Shown here in pieces: positions 8,658-15,324 of a DNA stretch of 38,290 nucleotides. The DNA is from Ruminococcus sp. (lineage in GTDB: Bacteria; Bacillota; Clostridia; Oscillospirales; Ruminococcaceae): NCBI GenBank assembly GCA_017534835.1, contig JAFXVT010000034.1, positions 1-38,290 on the forward strand. The letters are read 5' to 3'. The translations under genes were made by a program, and so were the position numbers. The first letter of the stretch is position 1; the number at the start of each line of letters is the position of its first letter. The notes below the pieces were generated by a model. The model ran no database searches. It saw only the letters and a list, made by a program, of their open reading frames with translations, and was not told where the DNA came from.

Positions 8658-8970
8658 CAAGGGCTCTGCCCTTGACCCGGTCAAGGCTCTGCCTTGACAA
8701 TCCGCTGGGGCTCTGCCCCCGTCCCCGGCAAGGGGCGCACCCCTTGCAACCCGGTTTCGCTGCCGCTCGTTTCACTCGCTGACTGACTTCAAACGGCTCA
8801 GATGTCGTCGCCGCGGTCACCAATATATCGGGAGAATGCGGATGATTCGGCGACACGGTAAGTCTTTCGGAAACGGTGAGCGAGTTTACGAGCGTCAACG
8901 AAGCTGGGTTGCAAGGGTCTGCGACCCTTGCCAGGTTCCAAGGACAGAGTCCTTGGGGCAGAGCCCTTGC
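8658..8970. repeat. Long near-palindromic intergenic repeat, copy 2
   Basis: Same architecture and orientation as copy 1: left-arm hairpins (AAGGGCTCTGCCCTT, AAGGCTCTGCCTT, GGGGCTCTGCCCC, AAGGGGCGCACCCCTT), the core with CGCTCGTTTCACTCGCT and AGCGAGTTTACGAGCG, then right-arm hairpins. It lies between two convergent transcription units, each of which has its own terminator, so the element is not needed as the terminator of either gene. Confidence 0.85.
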
Positions 8971-8997
8971 ATAAGAATATTCGGGATTTTTACACAC

Positions 8998-9029
8998 AAA
9001 AAGGGCGTAAGAAAACAAATCTTACGCCC
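8998..9029 (-). terminator. Intrinsic terminator of ackA
   Basis: Read on the minus strand, GGGCGTAAG (9029-9021) pairs with CTTACGCCC (9011-9003) and is followed by five T residues (9002-8998). It lies 21 nt past the ackA stop codon. Confidence 0.9.
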
Positions 9030-9050
9030 AGTGTTTTTATTATCCGGTGA

Positions 9051-10250
9051 TTACTTGGAGATGAGCTCGAGAGTGTCTCTTGCGATGAGGAGCTCTTCGT
9101 TAGTGGGAACGATCCATACCTCGATCTTGGAATCGGGAGTAGAGAGCTTGGTGAGCTTGCCTCTTACAGAGCGGTTGAGCTCCTTGTCGATCTTGATGCC
9201 GAAGTAGTCCATATCGGTGCATACGCCCTCGCGTACCTCCCATGAATTCTCGCCGATACCGCCTGTGAAGAGGATAGCGTCGATACCGTTCATAGCAGCA
9301 GCGTATGAGCCGATGTACTTCTTTATCTCGTAAACGAGCATATCGGAAACGAGCTGAGCTCTCTTGTTGCCCTCGTTGGCAGCAGACTGAACATCGCGGT
9401 TGTCCGAGCCGACGCCGGAAACACCGAGGAAGCCGGACTTCTTGTTCATATACTCGCTCATCTCAGAGGGAGTGAAGCCATGCTTGTCCGCAACGAAAGT
9501 AACAGCAGAGGGGTCAACAGCACCTGTACGAGTGCCCATAACGACACCGTCGAGGGGAGTGAAGCCCATAGAAGTATCAACAGACTTGCCGCCGTCAACA
9601 GCAGTGATGGAAGAGCCGTTTCCGAGGTGGCATGAAACTATCTTGAGGTCTTCAACGTTCTTGCCCATAGCCTCAGCGAGAGCCTTAGAAACGAAGCGGT
9701 GAGATGTACCGTGGAAGCCGTACTTTCTTACGTGGTATGTCTCATAGTCGCTGTATGGGAGACCGAACATAAATGCCTTGGGGGGCATTGTCTGGTGGAA
9801 GGCAGTATCGAATACAACGACCTGAGGAACGTTTGCGGGGATAACGCTCTTGCATGCGCGGAGAGCGAGAGCGTGAGCGTGGTTGTGTACGGGAGCAAGC
9901 TCGCGGAGCTCGTCTATCTTGTCGATTACCTCGTCAGTAACGAGAACGGACTTGTCGAACACGTCAGCGCCCTGTACTATACGGTGACCAACAGCAGAGA
10001 TCTCGTCCATGCTGTCGATGACCTTTGCATCGCTCTTTGTGAGAGCCTCAACGAGCTTCATGAAAGCCTCTGTATGGGTCGGGAAAGCGCAGTCCTCATC
10101 AAGAGTTCTGCCGTCAGCAGCCTTGTGAGCGATATGACCGTCGATACCGATACGGTCGCAGTTGCCCTTAGCGAGTACGCTCTCATCGTCCATATTGATG
10201 AGCTGGTACTTGAGTGATGAGCTTCCTGCATTAACAACTAAAATAAGCAT
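9051..10250 (-). CDS. ackA: Acetate kinase
   Basis: Acetate kinase converts acetyl phosphate and ADP to acetate and ATP, the energy-yielding end step of acetate fermentation, in the cytoplasm. The 399-residue length is standard. Visible signatures are VVNAGSSSLKY at the N-terminus (phosphate-1 loop, Asn7), GHRIVQG, SCHLGNGSS (catalytic His in HLGNGSS), GTRTGAVDP, and FTGGIGENS near the C-terminus. The usual partner pta is not adjacent. GAAAGGAAT precedes the ATG. It is transcribed alone from a promoter at 10291-10319 and ends at a clear terminator. Confidence 0.97.
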   Translation of the reverse strand: MLILVVNAGSSSLKYQLINMDDESVLAKGNCDRIGIDGHIAHKAADGRTLDEDCAFPTHTEAFMKLVEALTKSDAKVIDSMDEISAVGHRIVQGADVFDKSVLVTDEVIDKIDELRELAPVHNHAHALALRACKSVIPANVPQVVVFDTAFHQTMPPKAFMFGLPYSDYETYHVRKYGFHGTSHRFVSKALAEAMGKNVEDLKIVSCHLGNGSSITAVDGGKSVDTSMGFTPLDGVVMGTRTGAVDPSAVTFVADKHGFTPSEMSEYMNKKSGFLGVSGVGSDNRDVQSAANEGNKRAQLVSDMLVYEIKKYIGSYAAAMNGIDAILFTGGIGENSWEVREGVCTDMDYFGIKIDKELNRSVRGKLTKLSTPDSKIEVWIVPTNEELLIARDTLELISK

Positions 10251-10283
10251 ATCAGGTGATTCCTTTCAGATATTATTTTTTGC

Positions 10284-10319
10284 GTATAACATTATACCAC
10301 ATAATGCAGCAAAAAGCAA
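10284..10319 (-). promoter_or_regulatory. ackA promoter with a palindrome over the -10
   Basis: On the minus strand, TTGCTT (10319-10314), a 17-nt spacer and TATAAT (10296-10291). The -10 is embedded in a perfect palindrome GTATAA-CA-TTATAC (10284-10297), which could be an operator or just a by-product of the -10 sequence. Confidence 0.7.
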
Positions 10320-10397
10320 GGGTTCGCGGCGAAAAATTTACACCTTCCCCGACTTTGCCGTCATACGCCGCTTATATCCCGGAAACAGCTTTGCAGC

Positions 10398-10991
10398 TCA
10401 GAAGTTGTTTATGACGAACTCATACTTGCTCACATCAAAGGTATCGCGTTTCACGCCGTCCTGCACGAGCCATTTCCGCACAGTCGCAGACGTATCGGCA
10501 AGCCTGATATTGCGGTGCTTTGCCCATTTTTTCACCTTATCGGTGTATCTGCGGACATTCTCCGCTCCGTATTCGCTGATAAGCTTCTGAGTATCATCTT
10601 TTTTCTCAGAGGGCGGAGCCGTGCTTTCTTTCGTATTTTCTTTAGTATTTCTTTTAAAAGGTGTATCTGTCACGGCTGAATGAACGGTTCTGTCAGGGCT
10701 GACAGTAGCCGTACCCTCAAAGCTGACAGTACGTGCAGAATGCGAGCTGTCAGAGCTGACGGTAATATAGCCGAGACGTGCGAGTTTTGCAGCGGCTCTG
10801 TCGACGCTCGAAACGCTGAGCCTGCACTCCTTTGCTATCGCGGACGATGAGATCTGTATGCTTTTGCGGTGGAACCCGGCGGTCTGACGAATGATGAAGA
10901 GCATTATCCTGAGCTCTGTTCCGGTAAGACCGCTTCTGTACAGGTCCTCTATCACTTCATTCGGTACGGCTGTGAAATTTGCTTTCAGCAT
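10398..10991 (-). CDS. Phage-type replication protein with N-terminal winged helix
   Basis: A 197-residue protein whose first ~80 residues match the phage replication protein O-like / replisome-organiser N-terminal domain: FTAVPNEVIEDLYRSGLTG, then an LRIMLFIIRQTAGF helix and an ISSSAIAKECRLSVSSVDRA helix-turn-helix. A Ser/Thr/Lys-rich linker follows. The C-terminal 60 residues are helical and charged (VRKWLVQDG), as in phage and plasmid replication initiators. Such proteins bind origin DNA and recruit helicase. The start is set at 10991 because AAAGGAGG lies 6 nt upstream; an in-frame start 48 nt earlier has no such site. No other phage genes are nearby, so it looks like a remnant or domesticated gene. 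Confidence 0.72.
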   Translation of the reverse strand: MLKANFTAVPNEVIEDLYRSGLTGTELRIMLFIIRQTAGFHRKSIQISSSAIAKECRLSVSSVDRAAAKLARLGYITVSSDSSHSARTVSFEGTATVSPDRTVHSAVTDTPFKRNTKENTKESTAPPSEKKDDTQKLISEYGAENVRRYTDKVKKWAKHRNIRLADTSATVRKWLVQDGVKRDTFDVSKYEFVINNF

Positions 10992-10996
10992 TGTAT

Positions 10997-11016
10997 CGCC
11001 TCCTTTATAAGAGGCG
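10997..11016 (-). promoter_or_regulatory. Hairpin over the ribosome binding site of the replication-like gene
   Basis: On the minus strand CGCCTC (11016-11011), an 8-nt loop and GAGGCG (11002-10997) form a perfect 6-bp stem. The Shine-Dalgarno AAAGGAGG of the gene starting at 10991 has its GAGG inside this stem, so the fold could limit translation. The regulatory role is inference. Confidence 0.45.
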
Positions 11017-11085
11017 TGGAAAAAGCCCATTGTCAACACGTACCCGTTGATTATAGGAGAAATTTTTTTATTTTAACGAATCCTC

Positions 11086-11337
11086 TTACTTGAAGAACGA
11101 GAAGCCCTTCTTCTCATACGGCTCGCACTCGTGTGAGAGGACCTTGTAGCCGTCCGCCTCGATGAGCTGTGTGAGCTTTGCATAGTCAGGCTCTGTTTCG
11201 GCGATTATCTCGGTCGTGCCCTTCTTATGCGACGAGCTCACCTTGCTTACGTTGAAATTATTGCGGACAGTATCATTCACGTGTGCCTCACAGTGTCCGC
11301 ACATCATACCGTCTATTTTGAGTGTTATCTTGTACAT
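11086..11337 (-). CDS. Small heavy-metal-associated (CopZ-like) protein
   Basis: An 83-residue cytoplasmic protein with the HMA ferredoxin-like fold signature: MYKITLKIDGMMCGHCEAHVN at the N-terminus, with the metal-binding pair in MCGHC (Cys13 and Cys16). The strand order continues to a late ADGYKV turn. Such proteins carry Cu(I) or similar soft metals to P-type ATPases or repressors. No copA-like ATPase or csoR/copY repressor is next to it. The start at 11337 follows AGGAGGTG with good spacing. Upstream in-frame residues would come from the promoter and repeat and are discarded. An unusual FSFFK tail ends the protein. Confidence 0.88.
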   Translation of the reverse strand: MYKITLKIDGMMCGHCEAHVNDTVRNNFNVSKVSSSHKKGTTEIIAETEPDYAKLTQLIEADGYKVLSHECEPYEKKGFSFFK

Positions 11338-11351
11338 ATAAATGCACCTCC

Positions 11352-11387
11352 TGTTATCATTGTATAACATATCTGTTATTTTGTCAA
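11352..11387 (-). promoter_or_regulatory. Promoter and operator-like repeats of the HMA gene
   Basis: On the minus strand TTGACA (11387-11382), 17 nt, TACAAT (11364-11359). Between and around the two boxes are three alternating half-sites: TGTTAT (11352-11357), ATAACA (11364-11369) and TGTTAT (11374-11379). These make the palindrome ATAACATATCTGTTAT across the spacer. A repressor bound here would block polymerase. The regulator is unknown. Confidence 0.7.
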
Positions 11388-11730
11388 GGTCTCTGCAAGG
11401 GCGCTGCCCTTGACCCGGCAAGGGTCATAGACCCTTGCAACCCGGTTTCGCTGCCGCTCGTAAACTCGCTGACTGTCTTCAAACGGCTCAGATGTCGTCG
11501 CCGCAGTCACAGAAATTTAAGGCAACGAAATATCGGGAGAATGCGGATGATTCGACGACACAGTAAGCCATTGGGAAACGGTGAGCGAGTTTACGAGCGT
11601 CAGCGATACTGGGTTGCAAGGGGTGCGCCCCTTGCCGGGGACGGGGGCAGAGCCCCAGCGGATTGTTAAGGCAGAGCCTTGACCGGGTCAAGGGCAGCGC
11701 CCTTGCAGAGTCCAGAGACAGAGTCTCTGG
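11385..11730. repeat. Long near-palindromic intergenic repeat, copy 3 (arms swapped)
   Basis: The core (about 11441-11612) is in the same orientation as in copies 1 and 2. The outer arms are exchanged: the short arm with AAGGGTCATAGACCCTT is now on the left, and the long arm with AAGGGGTGCGCCCCTT, GGGGCAGAGCCCC and AAGGCAGAGCCTT is on the right, each as the reverse complement of its counterpart. An extra CCAGAGACAGAGTCTCTGG hairpin closes the right end. The element begins inside the -35 region of the HMA gene and ends 8 nt before the helicase stop codon. Confidence 0.82.
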
Positions 11731-11738
11731 AGGGGGCG

Positions 11739-13976
11739 TTATCCGAGAGCGGCTGCCCATTCGCGGACGCGCTCCTTCATACCGTCGATGTCGAGGATAC
11801 CGTAGGCGAAGCCCTTGCGGACGAGCTCGGGCGGTACGTACTGGTCGTATTTCTCGAACATGGGTACTTCGTTCGGATAGACGAGGTCGGTCGGTGGGAA
11901 GTCCGCTTGTGCTTCCTCGGCGAGGATACGGAAGAACTCCGCCGGCTGTACCTTCATCGTGAACTGGATATAGTAGGGACGAGCGGAGTCCATACCGCGC
12001 AGCCCGAGCCTGTCAGCGCAGCGGAGCTTGAGAAAGCGCTCCATCGCGAAGAAAGCATACGTCCCGAGCCACGGGAAAAGCACCCACATATTGCCGCCGA
12101 GACAGATGAGCGGCGATTCGGTCAGACCGGAATTGCGTGCGGAGCTTCGCCCCTGTGCGAGCCTGAGAACGGCATTTTTCATCAGGTAAGGATAGCTCTT
12201 GTCCTCGCGCAGCACCTGCCGCATCCTGAGCAGGATCTTCGTGTTGATGTCGCCGGGACAGTCGCCGAAATACGCCGGCACCTTGCCCTTTATCTTCTCG
12301 CAGTAGACGAGGCGGCGCTTGTGGTCTATCTCCTCGACTACCCAGACGTGTCCGGCTATCGCGAGCTTTTCACCGACAGGCGGAGGACTCACGACAGTTC
12401 CGAGCTCCTGCGAATCCCAGCGGACGGTGTACTCCTCGTTCTCCTGAAAGACCGCATAGAACCGGAAGCTGTTTATGACTCTCTCTCCTGCGAGCCCCAC
12501 GATGAGACCGCCCTCCTCGGTGCGCTGGATATGCTCGATCTCGAGGAGGTGGCGGAGCAGTACGCGGAAATCGTCCTGTGAGATGCGGTGGAAGTATTTC
12601 AGTGACAGCACGCGCGACGCCAGCTGAGCCGGAGTCAGCTCGCCGTTTGAAGCGAGGGTGCTCATCGTCTGATGATAAAGCAGCGAGAAGGGGAGACGGT
12701 CGAGCTTTGGCGGCTCTACCCAGCGTTCCTCGACGTAGACCTGTACGAGAGCGATGCCCTGCAAAAGCTTCCACGGAACTGTTTCCGGCAGCATAGAGCG
12801 CGGCTCAGGGAGCTCCTCGCGGATAACGAACCACATCTCAGGCGGAAGGTCGCGTCGTCCGGTGCGTCCCATACGCTGAAGGAAGGACGAAACGGTGAAC
12901 GGCGCGTCCACCTGAAAGGCACGTTCGAGCCTGCCTATGTCGATACCGAGCTCAAGGGTCGCGGTGGTGCAGGTGGTCATAAAGACGTCCTCGTCCTTCA
13001 TCGCAGCCTCGGCGGTCTCGCGGTAGGCGGCGGAGAGGTTTCCGTGGTGGATAAGGAAGCGGTCGGGCTCGTGATTCGCCTCGCAGTAGGAGCGCAGCGT
13101 AGTCGTGACAGCTTCGCACTCCTCGCGCGAATTCACGAAAACAAGGCATTTCTTGCCGCGTGTGTGCTCAAAGATGTAGCCCATTCCGGCGTCTGCGTGG
13201 TCGGGTGCGGAGTCCGTTTTCTCGTCGAGTACGGGGAGCGCCTCGACGTCCGCGCCGCCCTCGGGGGCATTCTGCTGCGAGACGTAGAAATGCTCCATCG
13301 AGAGCCGCCATTTGCTGCCCTTCGCCTCGATACGGGGAATGACGGTGCCTCGGTCGGTGCCCGATGCGAGGAACTCGCCGGTCGCGCGGAGGTCGCCGAT
13401 AGTCGCAGAAAGCCCTATCCTGCGCGGTTTTACGCCTGCGAGCCGCGAGAGGCGCTCAATGAGGCAGAGAGTCTGACCGCCGCGGTCGCCGCGCATCAGC
13501 GAGTGTACCTCGTCGATCACGATGAAGCGGAGGTCGCCGAAGAGCTTCGGTATGAGTGCGTGCTTGCGAAGCAGCATAGCTTCGAGGGATTCGGGCGTTA
13601 TTTGCAGTATGCCGGACGGGTTTTTCAGCATCTTCGCCTTGTGGGACTGTGCGGCGTCGCCGTGCCAGTGCCAGACGGGAATATCCGCCTCTTCGCACAG
13701 CTCGGTCAGGCGCGTGAACTGGTCGTTTATCAGAGCCTTCAGCGGACCGATGTACAGCGCTCCGACGGAACGCGGCATATCCTCCGAAAACAGCGTGAGT
13801 ATGGGAAAAAATGCAGCCTCGGTCTTGCCCGATGCGGTCGATGCTGAGAGCAGCACGTTCTCGTCCGTGCAGAAAATAGCCTCGCCGGCAGCTGCCTGTA
13901 TCGCACGGAGCGACTCCCAGCCGCTGCGGTAGATGAAATCCTGAATGAACGGCGCATAGCGGTCGAATACGTCCAT
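11739..13976 (-). CDS. Lhr/BrxHI-like superfamily II DNA helicase
   Basis: A 745-residue DExH helicase. Motif I is SASTASGKT (K51), motif II IDEVH (D155-H158), motif III GLSATIG (S190-T192), and motif VI QRMGRTGRR (367-375). The order and the DEVH box match the Lhr-like branch, including BrxHI of type 2 BREX systems. About 350 C-terminal residues beyond the two RecA domains form an Lhr-type accessory region with a winged-helix-like part (about 430-500). It should translocate on DNA (or DNA/RNA hybrids) using ATP. AAGGGGG before the ATG overlaps the end of the ATPase gene, 9 nt away, so the pair is tightly coupled. It is the last gene of the trio that starts at 16890. Confidence 0.88.
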   Translation of the reverse strand: MDVFDRYAPFIQDFIYRSGWESLRAIQAAAGEAIFCTDENVLLSASTASGKTEAAFFPILTLFSEDMPRSVGALYIGPLKALINDQFTRLTELCEEADIPVWHWHGDAAQSHKAKMLKNPSGILQITPESLEAMLLRKHALIPKLFGDLRFIVIDEVHSLMRGDRGGQTLCLIERLSRLAGVKPRRIGLSATIGDLRATGEFLASGTDRGTVIPRIEAKGSKWRLSMEHFYVSQQNAPEGGADVEALPVLDEKTDSAPDHADAGMGYIFEHTRGKKCLVFVNSREECEAVTTTLRSYCEANHEPDRFLIHHGNLSAAYRETAEAAMKDEDVFMTTCTTATLELGIDIGRLERAFQVDAPFTVSSFLQRMGRTGRRDLPPEMWFVIREELPEPRSMLPETVPWKLLQGIALVQVYVEERWVEPPKLDRLPFSLLYHQTMSTLASNGELTPAQLASRVLSLKYFHRISQDDFRVLLRHLLEIEHIQRTEEGGLIVGLAGERVINSFRFYAVFQENEEYTVRWDSQELGTVVSPPPVGEKLAIAGHVWVVEEIDHKRRLVYCEKIKGKVPAYFGDCPGDINTKILLRMRQVLREDKSYPYLMKNAVLRLAQGRSSARNSGLTESPLICLGGNMWVLFPWLGTYAFFAMERFLKLRCADRLGLRGMDSARPYYIQFTMKVQPAEFFRILAEEAQADFPPTDLVYPNEVPMFEKYDQYVPPELVRKGFAYGILDIDGMKERVREWAAALG

Positions 13977-13985
13977 ATTTCCCCC

Positions 13986-15311
13986 TTATATCTCGAATTC
14001 AGCGAATTCGTCGCCGGTGCTTTCCTGTGAGACCGATGACGGCATATCCTCTGACATTATGAACTCGCTGATATTTATCTGCGGATTCTGGTAAACGATG
14101 TCGAGCAGCTCGATGAAATCGCGTATCACCTCGCGCGGCGTGATGTGGCTGCCGGAGCCGATACGTGAGAATTCGAGCCGTATGAAGCTCACGAGGTCTT
14201 CCTGCGTGATAACGCGCTGATAGCCGAAGAGCCCGGCGTGTATATCCGCGAGCTTTTCGGTCAGGACGAGCATTTCCTCATTCGTGAGCGGAGCAAGGTG
14301 AATGACAGGCGCGAGCATATCCTTTACGCCCTCGCGCCCGAACCTTCCCTCCGCGAGCCTCGAACGCAGCGCCTCATAGCTGTAGACTCCGCGGCGCGTA
14401 TCCTCGATACACTGGGGAGTTCCGCCCATAATGATGCCGAGGTGCTTAGCCTTGCCCTGAAGCGTGTCGTTGTACATCGTAAGAATTTTTTCGTAGTTGT
14501 ACTGGCGCGTTATCGCGTTGGGTATCTTGTAGATGTTGACGAGCTCGTCGATGAGCACGAGCAGTCCGCCGTAGCCGGCACGCCTGAGGAAAGCGGCGAA
14601 AAGCTTGATATATTCGTACCAGTCATCGTCAGTGATGATGATATTCACGCCGAGCTCGTTTTTCGCCTCGGTCTTGGTGGTATATTCGCCGCGGAACCAC
14701 TTCACTACCTTTGCCTTGCTCTCGTCGTCACCGGAGGCATATGAGCGGTAGTAAACTGTCAGCAGCTTCGCGAAATCAAAGCCGTGCACCATTTCGTTCA
14801 GCGCGGAGATGACCTCGAATATCCTCCGCTCGACAGCGTCTGCGAACTCCGGCGAATCGGCGGCAAGTCCGGTCGCGGCGGCAGTTTCGGTCTGTACCGA
14901 GCTTATCCAGCGGTCGAGAATGAGCGTGAGAGCGCCGCCGTCGGGACGTGTTTTTGTCGACATATTGCGGATAAGCTCCTTGTACGTTGCAAGTCCCTGA
15001 CCCTTCGTGCCCTGCAAGCGGCGCTCGGGGGAGAGGTCAGCGTCCACAACGACGAAGCCCCTGTCCATAACGTGAGCGCGGATAGTCTGCAAGAGGAAGC
15101 TTTTACCGCTTCCGTACTTGCCGACGATGAAACGGAACGAAGCTCCGCCGTCCTCGATTATGTCAACATCGTGGAGGAGGGCGTCGATCTCGGTCTCGCG
15201 TCCGACGGTGATGTACGGCAGACCGATACGCGGTACAACGCCGCCTTTGAGCGAATTTATCACAGCCGAGGCGATACGCTTCGGGATAGCAGGTCGGTTA
15301 TTTTCTGGCAT
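13986..15311 (-). CDS. BrxD-like P-loop ATPase (DUF2791 / BREX ATP-binding family)
   Basis: A 441-residue AAA-like ATPase with Walker A GKYGSGKS (residues 64-71), Walker B GLLVLIDEL, and the downstream GTPQCIEDTRRGVYSYEALRSR block that is characteristic of the BREX BrxC/BrxD ATP-binding family. In type 2 BREX, BrxD sits beside the Lhr-like helicase BrxHI, the same adjacency as here. The start is placed at 15311 because GAGGTG lies 6 nt upstream; in-frame ATGs at 15347 and 15332 overlap the previous gene. The stop of the TerB gene is 13 nt before this start. A role in loading or controlling the helicase is inferred. No BREX methylase, PglZ or BrxC gene is in the window. Confidence 0.85.
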   Translation of the reverse strand: MPENNRPAIPKRIASAVINSLKGGVVPRIGLPYITVGRETEIDALLHDVDIIEDGGASFRFIVGKYGSGKSFLLQTIRAHVMDRGFVVVDADLSPERRLQGTKGQGLATYKELIRNMSTKTRPDGGALTLILDRWISSVQTETAAATGLAADSPEFADAVERRIFEVISALNEMVHGFDFAKLLTVYYRSYASGDDESKAKVVKWFRGEYTTKTEAKNELGVNIIITDDDWYEYIKLFAAFLRRAGYGGLLVLIDELVNIYKIPNAITRQYNYEKILTMYNDTLQGKAKHLGIIMGGTPQCIEDTRRGVYSYEALRSRLAEGRFGREGVKDMLAPVIHLAPLTNEEMLVLTEKLADIHAGLFGYQRVITQEDLVSFIRLEFSRIGSGSHITPREVIRDFIELLDIVYQNPQINISEFIMSEDMPSSVSQESTGDEFAEFEI

Positions 15312-15324
15312 TTTGTCCACCTCA

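Noticed and set aside
10398-10991. A prophage
   Set aside because: Only one phage-type gene is present; no integrase, capsid, terminase or lysis genes and no attachment repeats were seen around it.
12672-13847. A 391-codon plus-strand frame
   Set aside because: It is antisense to the helicase gene, has no family features, and its start lacks a convincing ribosome binding site.
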